Of a DNA stretch of 64,000 bases, positions 49,001-60,260 are shown piece by piece (position 1 is the first letter of the stretch; the number at the start of each line of letters is the position of its first letter). The notes below the pieces were generated by a model that saw only the letters and a list, made by a program, of their open reading frames with translations, had not been told where the DNA came from and did no database searches. Position numbers and translations under genes: made by a program. Origin of the DNA: Allodiplogaster sudhausi (taxonomy: Eukaryota > Nematoda > Chromadorea > Rhabditida > Diplogasteridae); NCBI GenBank assembly GCA_945643635.1, contig CALZFC010000017.1, positions 26,001 through 90,000 on the forward strand, read 5' to 3'.

Positions 49001-52000
49001 TCAGAAAAGATACTTTTTTTTTAATTTTTACTGTAAAAAGACGCCATTTTTGACATTATTTTAGCGTTCTGTTCTTGCTGATATATTTTTATTCTTACAA
49101 TTAGCATTTCGTTAATTTAAAAAAAAAACTAGAGTTGTAAGAAAATGCTCCTCGAATTGTAGGTACATGATGCTGTTCACGACGACGGCCGCCTTCAATC
49201 TCTTCGTACTCTTTCCTTTCGTTCAGAGTTCGCGGCTTGCACCCGGCGACGTTACCGAGTGAGTGAGGGATATTATATTTATTTATTTTTATTTAAATAT
49301 ACTTTTCACTGAAAAATGTTTATTTTAAATAATTTTTTTTTCATATTTTACTTCATAATCATTTAATATATTTATTGGTTAGAAAATAAGAAGAAGGAAG
49401 AAGCAACAAAAAAAACCAATAAATAATACAGTAACTACCAGCTTATCTCCAGTTGAATGAATCAAGCTCAAATTCAGTTACTATAATAACAATCAATAAA
49501 ATCGATCAATAATTCAGAGGCTATCATCCAGTAACTATAAAATCAATCAATATCTCGGTGACTATAAAATGGATCAATATATTTTAGTGACTTTGCCGAC
49601 ATTGACCGCCCATGGATGTTGGTGCTCGTGTACGCCTTCTCCGCTCTCGTCATCTCTTCCGTGCTCACGTGCATCTTCGAGCTCGCCACCGCCATCCAGC
49701 CACGATTCAAGAAGAATGTCAGTCAGGCAGAAAAGATGTTTAATTTTGATTAATCAATTAATTATCTAATTGTTGTTTTCTCTTATTTTTTCAAAGTCTT
49801 TTTATGTATTCACAAAGTAAATGCTTGTTTATTTGTCTTTACACACTTGAACTCACCGCCGTTTCACAAATACGCATATGTATGTACTTCCTATTTGACA
49901 ATTTCTTTGGAAACTTTGCGATGCAATTTTGTGAATATATGTATATTTTTAGCGAATAATTATTGGGGTTTTTGGCAAGCTGCCAAGAAAAAAAATTCTG
50001 TGCTTCTGCACGTATGCACAGATGGCCTATCGAGTGGCGCGCGGCGCGGGCGTCGCTGGCCAAGTACTACTGCCGGTGGCTGATGTCCTCGTCGAGTGGA
50101 CACGCCAGACGCACTCTCCGCACTGCAGCGATGGCTTCTGTCGATGGAGCGCGGCGCGCAAGGTGTTCATTATTTTAAAGTTATTTCATTATTAATTTAA
50201 AATATTTTATTATTCCGAAAAAATCAATTAATTCGCCAAAAAATTAAGAGAGCATGTCCGTAAGCTGCGAGCGCAGCCTGCCCCGGGAAAATTGTTTTCG
50301 AATTCATTAACGGAAAACATTTTGCTTATACAACTCGACGTGCTCTTTTTAATGAGACTAATTTCATCATCATCCGATTTTTTCCCTTCGGGATACACTA
50401 CCGTAACCCTGAAAATTCATCGAGCCATAAATCCGTTCAAAATCTGTTTTGAGAAACGATGTACATATCATTCAATAGCATTTCGAAAGCTCTTCAAATT
50501 TCATCTAGGAACATGTTTTACGAAAATTTTATTTTGGCCGAGAAAATTGGCGTTAAATTATTTGAAGGGTCGACACGCCACTTTCTGCTCATTTCTACAC
50601 TCTGGAACCTAGATAGACAGAAAGAGCGGGAAATTTGCTATCAAATAATCACCATTCGAGAAAAATCTGAGCGTACCAATTTTTTCTATGACGCGAGCAA
50701 TGCGCGCGAGTCGGTCAAAATGGCACATTTTTGACCGCCGAGGCACCGTGCAAGCGCATTCATCGATCCATAACTACGCTCAATGTTAATATTACAAAAT
50801 CGTTAGCATATCATCTAAGAGCTCTCAAAGAGATCTTCAAGTGCTACATACATACGTTTATTGAAATATTTATATTTCTATAGAAAATTTCGTTCTGTAC
50901 TTTTAGAACGCTTAAAAAACTACTTTACAAACATTTCCGCATTTCAAGACATACATCATAAGAAAGAGCGTGAAATTTGCTACAATATGAACCCCTTTCA
51001 ATAAAATTTCAAGTCTATAATGTTTTGTTATAAGTGATAAGAATTGGGCATAAGCTTAGTACAATTCTTCACCGGAAAAAAAATATTGGAATATTCCAAT
51101 TCGAATAATCTAAACAGCGAAATTCTTGGGCGAAAGGACAGCGACGCAACTTTACCTACTCTTATGACTTATAACAAAAAAAAATAGACTTAAAACATTA
51201 TTGAAATGGGCTCATCTTGAAGCAAATTTCACGCTCTTTCTAATGATGCATGTTTTGAAATGCTGAAATATTTGTAAAGTAGTTTTTTAAGCGTTCTAAA
51301 AGTACAGAACGAAATTTTCCATAGATATATAAATATTTCAATAAAAGTATGTATGTAGCATTTGAAGATCTCTGTGAGAGCTCTTAGATGATATGCTAAC
51401 GATTTTGTAATATTAACATTGAGCGTAGTTATGGATCGATGAATGCGCTTGCACGGTGCCTCGGAAAAATGTGCCATTTTGACCGACTCGCGCGCATTGC
51501 TCACGTCATAGAAAAAATTGGTACGCTCAGATTTTTCTTGAATGGTGATTATTTGATAGCAAATTTCACGCTCTTTCTTTCCATCTAGGTTACAGAGTGT
51601 AGAAATGAGCAGAAAGTAGCGTGTCGACCCTTCAAATAATTCAACGCCAATTTTCTCGGCCAAAATAAAATTTTCGTAAAACATGTTCCCAAATGAAATT
51701 TGAAGAGCTTTCGAAATACTATTGAATGATATGTACATCGTTTCTCAAAACAGATTTTGAACGGATTTATGGCTCGATGAATTTTCAGGGTTACGGTAGT
51801 GTATCAAGAAGGGAAAAAATCGGATGATGATGAAATTAGTCTCATTAAAAAGAGCAGCAAAATGTTTTCCGTTAATGAATTTGAAAAGAATTTTCCCGGG
51901 GCAGGCTGCCTTAAGCGCATGCTCGACTCTTACAGAGAAGCTCTCTTAAATTTAATAAGTGGCTCGTCTCGTTAAAACACGTATGTATGTATGAACATGT

Positions 52001-52294
52001 GTGCTCTCATGCCATAGTGTTAGGCATAAAGGCGCTAAATTTTTGGCGTGACTTTTTGAAGCTCCTTTTTACGGAAGAAAAAAAGTAAAGTATTTGATAC
52101 AGAGACAAAAAAAATCCTTTTCTGCGCAGGACGCCATTCTCTGCCTCCAGCTACTGCTATGGTCGGTTTGCGTCGCGGCGACTCTTCTCTGTGCCAATCT
52201 CGACGATGTCATGCGCTTGCCGCATTATGCGAGCGAGCGGAGAATTAAGAGAGGTAGAGAGTAAACTCCTCTTTCACTTTTTTTCTCTTTGTCT

Positions 52295-52333
<39 letters not shown>

Positions 52334-53199
52334 ACTCTCTCTGTCTTATTTCATTACACCCTTTCAACTCTCTCTTCCCTCCCGCTTGTTTCAGCATTAT
52401 TCCTTTTCTCTCTCTTCTTCTTCTGTCTCTCCACGTCCACTTTTTCATTCTCGCATTTACAGTGCATAATACTGTTCCAAAACATTTTTAAAAAGAAGTT
52501 ATTTTTATTGCTTTAGTTTTACGTTGTTTTTTTTCCAAACTCTCTAAAAAACATTTGCTCTACATGTCCTCTCTGCTCTAGCGCGTGAAGAGCAAGAAGC
52601 TGCCGCACGCGTCGCAGCCGATGAGCTGGCGCTAGAGGAGCGGAAGCGGCAAGAGGCCGCTTCACTCGCCACCGCCACCTACGCGCCCAAGCGACCGTGG
52701 AGTGCCGCAGCGCCTTCTTCATCCGAGCAGAAGACGGTTTAGAACTCGTTGTACTGAATTCATTTTTTTTATAAATTATTTAGATGCTTTCATCCATCCA
52801 AGTTACCGCAATAATTTATTTTAAAATATATACAGATTTGAGCATTATCATGTTTTTTCTTAAATGTTTATTTTGCTCTTCAACATAAAATAAGTAAATT
52901 TACAGCCTCTACTCGAGCCGCCACAATATAACGGCCCACCTCCGTATGAGACGGAAGGTCGTGCAGTGCAGCCACGTGAGCGAACGTCGATGACGGCGGC
53001 AACAGTAGCGGACCAGTCGGCGACCTCGACCTCAACGTCGGCGAGCATGACTTCTATGACATCAAGGACCTCGATGACGTCACCGAACAGTCGACGACGA
53101 AATGAGCAACGACGACTGTCCTCTTCAAAATCGACATCATCAACACGGAAACGATCAGCCAACAGCGGCAGGCCAAAAGAAGCGGAGAGCAAACAATGA
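44915..53199 (+). CDS. Four-helix membrane protein with coiled tail and PPxY motif
   Basis: Unrecognised membrane protein of 391 residues. Exons: 44915-44985, 48835-48999, 49163-49258, 49588-49717, 50022-50162, 52130-52253, 52582-52736 and 52906-53199, every junction in phase and with GT-AG ends. Helices: LLWTALLSAIALLVLMVSLL, MMLFTTTAAFNLFVLFPFV, MLVLVYAFSALVISSVLTCI and AILCLQLLLWSVCVAATLLC. The loop before the last helix holds a Cys pair (HCSDGFC). The cytoplasmic end has a charged, Ala/Glu-rich helix (AREEQEAAARVAADELALEE), then EPPQYNGPPPYETE, whose PPPY is a typical WW-domain ligand, then a Ser/Thr/Arg-rich end. The topology is tetraspan-like, but no tetraspanin CCG or claudin W-GLW signature is present. 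Reading past the donor at 52737 gives an immediate TAG, so intron retention would make a protein lacking the PPxY tail. Confidence 0.75.
46005..46315. repeat. (GA)n array
   Basis: Imperfect purine microsatellite containing near-repeats of about 120 bases (GAGACGGAGAGACTGGCATG recurs at about 46055 and 46155). It lies between the inverted gene-fragment repeat and the nested minus-strand gene. Confidence 0.85.
46373..47376 (-). CDS. Partial gene nested in an intron on the opposite strand
   Basis: Unrecognised. Three exons with good splice sites and matching phases: 47279-47376 (acceptor CACATTTCAG; SADGSILLDYIVGFVRLLHD), 46694-46844 (FFGHPTVTVEGRSMRRNASL then ISFDASRAPFLGEM, donor TATGTAAGT) and 46373-46438 (QLNATRNYRIECADSILIPH, stop). 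The first is hydrophobic and aromatic-rich, possibly membrane-associated. Earlier exons must lie above 47376 but were not resolved; a possible one is near 47930-48030. The whole set sits inside intron 1 (44986-48834) of the plus-strand four-helix gene. Confidence 0.5.
50248..51945. mobile_element. TTAA-flanked foldback element in intron 5 of the four-helix gene
   Basis: 1,698-base palindrome, arms of about 0.85 kb meeting near 51,097, ends GAGAGC...GCTCTC with TTAA at 50244-50247 and 51946-51949. Nearly the same as the nested element at 37953-39654, including the central TTGGAATATTCCAA. Its right end has diverged over the last 40 bases and an inner segment near 51855 is deleted. The host exons on both sides are intact. 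Confidence 0.85.
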
Positions 53200-54168
53200 T
53201 AAGAAAAATTGTCTCAAAATCTGAATTTACCCACTCATGAGAGCCCCTCCTGTTACCACTTGTTCCCCTCCATGAGAGCGCTAGTACCCCGTTCTGAGAC
53301 CCTCCTGATACCACTTACACCCCACCTGAGACCCCCCCCCTTCTGATACCACTTATACACCCCCTCCTGACAATGAGAGGAGAGGCGGAAATATTGTCTG
53401 GAATGAATTTTCTTGTATACTGAATTGTGATAGATTCTTTTATTCGATCTCTTTTTTTATTTTCTTTTGTCATGTCTTTCGGGTTCATTTACGAGTTGCA
53501 TGTGCGCCCTGCCGATCTCGTTACACGAATTTAATACCCGAGAAAGTTACGAAATTGAAAAAAGAAATCTTTACATTTTGGAACTTTTTTTTGAGAATGG
53601 AGACACTAATCGATGCATGTATCATTTAGCGATGCTAACTACACGTTAATTATGGAATAAATATTTACCGGCATCCATCATCTAATAAAGTAAGAATTGG
53701 CGAAGAAAAATAGAATAGCATGAAATGGACATCACTATTGTTTAAACTTTTCAATTATGGAGCGAATATAGGTATAGTAGTTTATGAATGTATACGAGAT
53801 TAAACGGAAATGTTTAATAATTAATGCTCGACAAATTGTTTTTACATACATACATACATATCCCATCGAGATGTCTGAAGACTCTTATCTCATGGATGAA
53901 GTGCATTAGTTTCATATCTCAATGATGTGAAGTTGGAAACTTACATACACATGGAGGCTTGTCTAAAACACGTCCACTCTGCTATTTGAACGGATTACTG
54001 GCGAAGTCATTCTCATGCCAGACGACGAAGATGGAGAAGTTGCCATCGGCATCTTGCTCTTGCAAAAGTACATTTAAGTCGAACATCGTGCAGAAAAAAA
54101 TTGACGCCTGGTCCTCCCTCGACACTGCATTTTATTCCACTGTCCTCTAATCATTCCTCTACGCTGCT

Positions 54169-54200
<32 letters not shown>
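53200..54200. other. Intergenic region, 3' flank of the four-helix gene
   Basis: 53225-53375 has degenerate direct repeats of a CTGAGACCCTCCTGATACCA type with poly(C) runs, probably in the 3' UTR. The rest is AT-rich, ending in an (AT)n run (54170-54200) that abuts MITE copy 4. No exon supported. Confidence 0.5.
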
Positions 54201-54202
<2 letters not shown>

Positions 54203-54395
54203 GTATTTTCTCTATTAGTACCCCCCCCTTTTAATAGAACCCCCCCCCCCTCTAATAGTACCCCCTTCTGATAAAGCCATTGAAAAATAGAACCCCTCCC
54301 TCTAGTAGAACCCCCCCCCCTCCTCCAGTAGTGCCCCCCCCTCTCAGCTGGAGACGTACCTCGAATGGATCCTGGAGGCATGGGATGCTCTACGG
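54201..54395. mobile_element. Pogo-derived MITE, copy 4, internally deleted
   Basis: Starts CCGTATTTTCTCTATTAGTA after the (AT)n run and keeps the first part of the transposase C-terminal core. The remaining core and right arm are lost; only a terminal TACGG-TA is left. It lies about 150 bases past the stop codon of NAXD. Confidence 0.7.
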
Positions 54396-54547
54396 TATAT
54401 CGTTTAAATGTTTATTAGAAGAATGCAAAATAAGATCACAATATAGTACATACTTCCAATTGAAATTTGAAAGTTCTTATACTACATACTTCTCGGGGCA
54501 CTTTAGAAAGGATAAGATGTTAAAGATGTGAGTAGAGGTATCTCTAT

Positions 54548-56567
54548 CTATAACTTCTGAGAGCTGGAAGGGTGCTGCTCAATCTGTCGTAAGAGAGGAG
54601 CAATTCTGTGGATGACGTCACTCGCCAACATGCCCCGGCCCATTTCGAGCTCAGTGAGACGACAGGCTTCGCGCACGAAGGAAGACGCTGCACTCACTGC
54701 TAGGCGCTTCGCTCCTTCCTCTCCTGTCCTGCACATCTCTCTCTCTTTCTTCTCTCTCTCTCTCTCTCGATTTTTCTCTCTCTCTCTCTTCTCTCTCTCT
54801 CTTCTCTCCCTCTCTCACTCCTCGCTCTCTCTCCTGTCCCTCTCTATACATAGGCAGTACTAACCACCGAGCCCACACCAAGAAAGCAGTGAGAATGCCG
54901 CTGAGTAGATCGCCGATGCCTCCAGGACGGCGCAAGCTGCCCGGGCTGTCCATCTCTACATCTGGAATGTCCACCTGCTATCTTTCTCGCTCTCTCTTTC
55001 TCTCTCACTCTCACTCCTCTTTCTCTCTCACTTCTCTCTCTTTCTTATTCTCTCGATCTCTCTCACTTTTTTATCTCTTTCTCTTCTCTCTCACTCTCTC
55101 GCTCTCTCACTCTTTCGCTCTCGCTCTTTCTCACTCCTCTTTATCTCTCTCTTCTCTTCACTCTCTCGCTCCTCTCTCTCTCTACTCTTTCTTTCTCTCT
55201 CAATCATGGAAATCAATGTGAGTCACGGCTTCCATCCACGTCGTAGAAGTGATCGCGAGGACCCTTCACCAGAATTGCCATTCCTAGCTTCGGCGCCAAC
55301 TCGGACACGGTTGCTTCGCTCTATAAGTGCTGCTGCTACTTATTCCATTCCAGGAGTCAAATAAAGGTGATGTGTGATGTCTGAAAGAGAGTGCAGCCAA
55401 CCTCTTTGGCAGAAGCATTGAGAGTGTGCTTCTCCAGAACTTTAAAGGCCAATCTGTCCAGTTCGGCCGCATTCGGTGTCAAGACGGCGTCAGAGTGCGA
55501 GTGAATAATCTCTGGCCACTTTTCAGTCAGCGCGAACAAGCCATCCTAAAGTCGACGATTCAGGGAGAATGAGGACGTCACCAAAATATGGCCAAGTAAA
55601 ATGGCGCGACAAATATGTAAATCTAATGGGCAAATTTCATCAAACATTTCACCAATTATTCACCCTTTCATCCATACACCCAGCATTCACCCAAAATCAC
55701 CCAAATAGTTAATTTTATAGCGATTTTGCTATTTGGTTGGTGAATGAGTGAATATCACCACTATTTGCCATTGGAATGAATGAGAACGAACTCCATCGAC
55801 TACTGTAGGCAGTCTGTGCTTGGCAGCAGCAGCCAAGACACGAGGAACGAGATGAGCGGCGGATGGCGATCGGCCAAGTCCCGGCCCAATAACGAGAGCA
55901 TGCAGCCGCGCGAGGTGCTCTTCCACGTATCCTGGCTACATAAGAGGAGAGTACAACACCAACAAACTGGCAACATGAAAGAGGAGAAAAGTGACAGTCT
56001 ACAACTACTTGTACAGATCATCAGAATTTACGACAAAAATACGCAATTATGGATCGAAGAACCTCCTGAGAAGGGTGGACGATGAGATCAGGAGAATAGG
56101 TCTTGATTACGATTGCCACTTCAGGTGGCGCGAAGACATGGGCAATGTCTACTCCCTGCAGCAGCCTTCTTTCATCACTATATCAATTGCTGAAGTCTGC
56201 TCTAATGGTAGGAACGAACTGATGAAAATGCATACATGCATGTATGTATGTATGTATGAAGAAACTGACCACTCTTAGCATTGCCAAGCCAGAGAAGAAG
56301 GGAGCTCCGCTGTACTGCACAGAGCCACCAACTATGCCGATCTTGCCGCAGCTTCCCTTCAATAGTAGTAACACATGGATCCGGTTTTTCACAGGTGGCT
56401 CAGCGCCAGTTGGCTGGATCTAGCACGCAAAGATCCCGAGTTCGATCCCGCCCGAGGGCGACCAACTCTGCTTTCCTCTATTTCTGCTATGTAAAATAAG
56501 AAGTCACCACCTTATGTAGGGAAGCAGAGAGACAAGGGAGAAGCTTGCGCACTCCATCCATGTCCAT
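54548..56567 (-). CDS. NAXD: ATP/ADP-dependent (S)-NAD(P)H-hydrate dehydratase
   Basis: Metabolite-repair enzyme that dehydrates damaged, hydrated NADH/NADPH back to the normal cofactor, driven by ATP or ADP; cytosolic or mitochondrial in animals (family knowledge). Exons: 56511-56567, 56273-56356, 56063-56155, 55792-55935, 55402-55545, 55227-55320, 54868-54961 and 54548-54728; all phases agree and give 296 residues, a complete YjeF-C/ribokinase-like domain. Landmarks: LHKGSCGKIGIVGGSVQYSG at the N-terminus, DIAHVFAPPEVAIVIK, ALVIGPGLGR, VVDGDGLFAL, DAVLTPNAAELDRLA, ILVKGPRDHF and PGGIGDLLSGILTAFLVWAR, the nucleotide/substrate-binding G-x-G-D-x-L-x-G motif with its Asp. The start MDMDGVRKLLPCLSASLHK has no obvious mitochondrial leader. 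The 154-base intron 1 is mostly a tRNA-like insertion. Confidence 0.93.
56394..56500 (+). mobile_element. tRNA-derived SINE-like element in NAXD intron 1
   Basis: GTGGCTCAGCGCCAGTTGG (A-box-like) and GAGTTCGATCCC (B-box-like) lie 30 bases apart with the AAAGATCCCGAG...CCCG arm of a tRNA head. There is no closing acceptor stem, so it is not a functional tRNA. Inserted antisense to NAXD, and different in sequence from the element at 9706. Confidence 0.55.
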
Positions 56568-56898
56568 TAAAATCTACCTCTCAATCACAAAACACCTACG
56601 AAAAGAAGAAATTATGTAAATTCTGCCAATACTGCCTTTGTGGAATCATCCAGCGAGTATCCTTCAATCGCACTAAATGAATTTACTCTTTTATCAGTAT
56701 GTCGTTTGGTAGTCAACGAATGGCATCACACATTAAACACTCTCGCAAAAAGTATAAAGAAAATAAAGTTACCACAGGTGTTTATTTGGAGCGAGGAACA
56801 CGAATATCAAGTTAATTTTTTTATTCTGAAGTCATCTTTTAGTTATTGTAGGTATGCGGAAAAGCTGTAAACAATTCCTTTGTGAATATTTGATTATT

Positions 56899-57510
56899 TT
56901 AAAGCAAAATCAAAACAGAAAGGACAATGACGGCAACAATCAGCAGCGGAACAACTGCAACCACTATCTTGGGTATATGTATGTAACTTCTCCAGAAGTG
57001 TGTTCCAGAAGTGGAAGTGACTTATTTCTGCTTTTCCTCTCCGATTTCTTGTTTCCTCCTGCAGGAACTCGGTCAGATAGTCTTCGTACTTCTCTCGTTG
57101 CTCTTCTTGGGAAAATTGATGAGCTGATATGATGCGCAAATAAATCTTAGCAGCACAAAAATTAAATCTGGTTCTTTTTATTCTTTCACACATATTTTTT
57201 TTACGTCGAGTCTAAAGAAAGTTAAATGGTAGATTCGAAATAAATATTATATTGCTATATATTGAGCCAACTTTCGCTATCTCTAACATGCCCGCGCTCT
57301 CTCTCTCTCTCTCTCTAACTTCTCTCTCACACATTTTTTCTCTCTTTCTGTGTCTCCTTCTCCCTCTCTTTCCCCCTCCTTAGCTTCTCCCTTCTACTCT
57401 CTTTCTCTCTATTTCTCTAACCTGCACGGCGGAGTCAGCAGCCTCTTCTCTTTTTTGGCGGTCGGCTTCACACTCGTGTTGATCCCTCTTCTCGTGCACC
57501 TCCCTTAAGT
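56899..57510 (-). CDS. Small tail-anchored-like module, copy 1
   Basis: Putative exon 1 (about 57421-57510) reads YLREVHEKRDQHECEADRQK then EEAADSAVQ before a GTTAGAG donor. Exon 2 starts at 57123 after ATATCAG and includes YEDYLTEFLQEET. In another frame it ends with a hydrophobic helix, IPKIVVAVVPLLIVAVIVLS, and a TAA at 56899-56901. The acidic YEDYLTE part and the helix are not in one frame here, so this copy may be a pseudogene. No known family. Confidence 0.35.
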
Positions 57511-57517
57511 AGTGCTG

Positions 57518-57557
<40 letters not shown>

Positions 57558-57604
57558 CTCCCTCTTCCTCTCTTCCTTTCCCTGTCTCCCTCTCTCAATG
57601 TCAC

Positions 57605-57653
<49 letters not shown>

Positions 57654-57890
57654 CTGCCTTGTTTACTTGTGCTTGTCACAATTTTTGTTTACTTGTGCTT
57701 GTCTCTATTTTTATACTGCCAGTCATACGACAGGTCACACGAAGACGTGTGACAGAGAAAGGGAGAGAGCGAAGTTAGAGAGAGAGAGAGAGAGCGAGAG
57801 CGAGAGAGAGGGAGAGGACGAGAAAGAATGAGAGAGGGAGAGGGGGAGAGAGGGAGAGAGATGAGAGAAAAAGAGAAAGCGCTGCCCTAT
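57500..57890. repeat. (CT)n to (GA)n mirror array between divergent modules
   Basis: Pure CT on the left half and GA on the right half, so the region is itself an imperfect inverted repeat and the shared upstream region of copies 1 (-) and 2 (+). The equivalent place in unit B is about 61385-61715. Confidence 0.85.
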
Positions 57891-58446
57891 TTAAAGGGGT
57901 GGGGGCAAGAGGGCAGTGAAGCAGATCTCCAAAACGAGAAGAGACTGGTAACTCCGCGGTGCAGGTGAGACAGAGAAAGGGAGAGAGAGAGACAGACAGA
58001 GAGAGAGAAAGCGAAAGTTGGCCCAATAAAGAGCAATAGAATATGGATTTCGAATCTACCATTTAACTTTAGAAAAGCCAAAATGTGTGAGCGGAAAGCA
58101 AAATAAAAAGAACAGGATTTTTTTACTGGCAAGGTTTATATGTGCACATAATTTCAGCTCATCAATTTTCCAAAGAAGAAGAAGTGCGGCATATCTGACC
58201 GAGTTGTCGCGGGAGGAAACAGTTTGGAGGAAAAACAGAAGGAATTCATCACTTCCACTTCTGGAACCCACTTCAGGAAACCACTTCTGGAACCCACTTC
58301 TGGAACCCACTTTTGGAACCCACTTCTTGAAACCACTCTTGAACCCACTTCTGGAAGCAATACCCATGCTGTTTGCTGGACTTTTTCCACTTCTGATTGC
58401 TGCCATTGGCGTCCTTTGTGTTCTTATTATCCTAGAAAATATCTAA
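57886..58446 (+). CDS. Small tail-anchored-like module, copy 2 (best preserved)
   Basis: TATTTAAA at 57887 may be a TATA-like element. Exon 1 ends at 57965 (CCGCGGTGCAG before GTGAGA); exon 2 is 58158-58446. Joined in phase they read one frame: ADLQNEKRLVTPRC, then SSIFQRRRSAAYLTELSREE, a proline/aromatic repeat (LLEPTSGNHFWNP type), then PMLFAGLFPLLIAAIGVLCV and a stop. The hydrophobic segment is the extreme C-terminus, as in tail-anchored proteins. The start codon is not clear. This is the only copy where both exons and the helix share one frame. Confidence 0.45.
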
Positions 58447-59160
58447 TTCGTGTTTCACGCATTGAGTGACCACGGATAGATGATATGCACAGAACATAAT
58501 TAGTGGAAGATATTTTTTCCCGTATACCTTCAGTAACTTGAAAATGACGTCAGAATAAAAGAAGATTAACTTGATGTTCGTGTTCCTCGCGCCGAATAAC
58601 ATCCTGCTGTTTTGGGGGGGGGGGAAACCTTTTTTCTCGCATTTTCAGAGTAGACGAATGAGCCAGCCACCGATTGTGGATTCGCAAACATGGCCGCCGT
58701 TAACAGCTTCCAATACCCAATGTCCTTATAAACGAAATAATTAGAAAGCCTAAAATAAACATCATATAAGAAGAAAAAAACACAAGCATTATTTATATGT
58801 TTATTTGTTTATTGCTTTGTTTATTGATTTGTTTACATTTAGGAGTTCTCTACAAAATTGGCAAGCTTGATGTAGTGAATGACATCACATTAACCTGATG
58901 TATTCGTATCGACTTCTTGATGTCCTCGCTATTTATGTAAATGTGAGAAATTGGCAAGAAAGTGCAAAATTCAAATTCTCTCGCGAATACTTTTCTCCTT
59001 CTTTCTCTTCTTACAAGTGTCTATAGTTAAAAAAAATCGATGGTGCTAAGGGGTGCTTTTGATAATAACACGAATTAAGAACATGTATAGTAGTCAATGA
59101 AATGTTTAAAGGCATGCCATTTGGGACTATCACTCGAAAGTCTCCCAAAGTCTGAACAGA
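58447..59160. other. Intermodule spacer, unit A
   Basis: AT-rich spacer between copies 2 and 3, shared with 62380-63240. Contains no supported exon; the TTTATTTGTTTATTGCTTTG stretch near 58800 is low complexity. Confidence 0.5.
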
Positions 59161-59279
59161 GTGTATTTTGGTGCGAGCAACACGAATATCAAGTTTATCT
59201 TTTATTCAGACATTATTTTCAAGTTACTGTAGGAATACAGGAAAGCTGTTATTAATCACTCCGTGTATATTTGATTATT

Positions 59280-59890
59280 TTAAATCAAAATCAGAACAGA
59301 AAGGACAACGATGACAATAATCAGCAGTGGAAAAACGTCAGCAACCACCATGGGTATGCGCATCGGTTCCAGAAGCGGGTTCCCGAAGTGGGATCCAGAA
59401 GTGGGATGTAGAAGTCGGTTCCAGAAGTGGAAGTGACTTGTTTCTGTTTTTCCTCCGAACTGTTGTTTCCTTCCGCAGCAACTCGGTCAGATAGTCTTCG
59501 TTCTTCTCGCGTTGTTGTAATATTGATGAGCTGAAATTATATGCAAATAAACTTTGCCAGCAAAAAAATTGTGTCTGTTTCTTTTTATTTTGAACTTCGC
59601 TCACACATATCCTATATGGTATAAATAAACTTATGGTTAAATCGTAGATTCGAAGTCCTTGTTATGTTGCTATTTATTAAGCAAACTTTCGCTATCTTTA
59701 ACATGTCCGTTCTCTCTCTATCTCTCTCTCTATCTGTCTTCCTCTCCCTCTCTCCTTTAGCTTCTTTCTCTACCTCTCTCTCCCTCTCCTACTCCCTTTC
59801 TCACTAGTTCTCTAACCTGCACGGCGGAGTCACCAGTCTATTCTCTTTGTTGGCGGTCTGCTTCACAATCGTTTTGAGCCTGCCTTAAGT
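59280..59890 (-). CDS. Small tail-anchored-like module, copy 3
   Basis: Exon 2 from 59530 reads REKNEDYLTELLRKETTVRR. The helix PMVVADVFPLLIIVIVVLSV ends at the TAA 59280-59282, in a shifted frame. Exon 1 remnant near 59820-59885 with the same CACGGCGGAGTCACCAG complement as the other copies. Confidence 0.35.
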
Positions 59891-60260
59891 AGTCCGCTCT
59901 CTCTCTTTCTCTCTCTCAATCTCTCTCTCTCTCTCTTTCTCAACTCTCTCTCTCTCTCTCTTTTCCTCTCCCTCTCACTTTCTTTCCCTCTCCCTCTCAC
60001 TTTCTCTCCCTCTGTCTCCCTCCCCCTTTCTCTCTCCCTCTCCCTCTTTCTCTTTGCCTTGTTTTCTTGCGCCTTACTGCCACTTATTCTGCTGTCCACA
60101 CGTAAACATGTGACCACTATCTTCTATCCACGGATCACCATTTTGTTTTTGCCCACTCTCTCACTCTCTTTCTCACTCTCTCGGTCTCTCACTCTCTCAC
60201 TCTCTCACTCTCTCACTCTCTCTCACTTTCTGTCTCTCTCTCTCTCTTTCTTATCTATCT
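59700..60260. repeat. (CT)n arrays upstream of module copy 3
   Basis: Interrupted pyrimidine microsatellites at 59710-59810, 59895-60055 and 60150-60250, with the exon 1-like remnant between the first two. The reading frames here are low-complexity artefacts. Confidence 0.8.

Noticed and set aside
56394..56470. tRNA gene
   Set aside because: Same reason: no closing acceptor stem and no proper anticodon loop.
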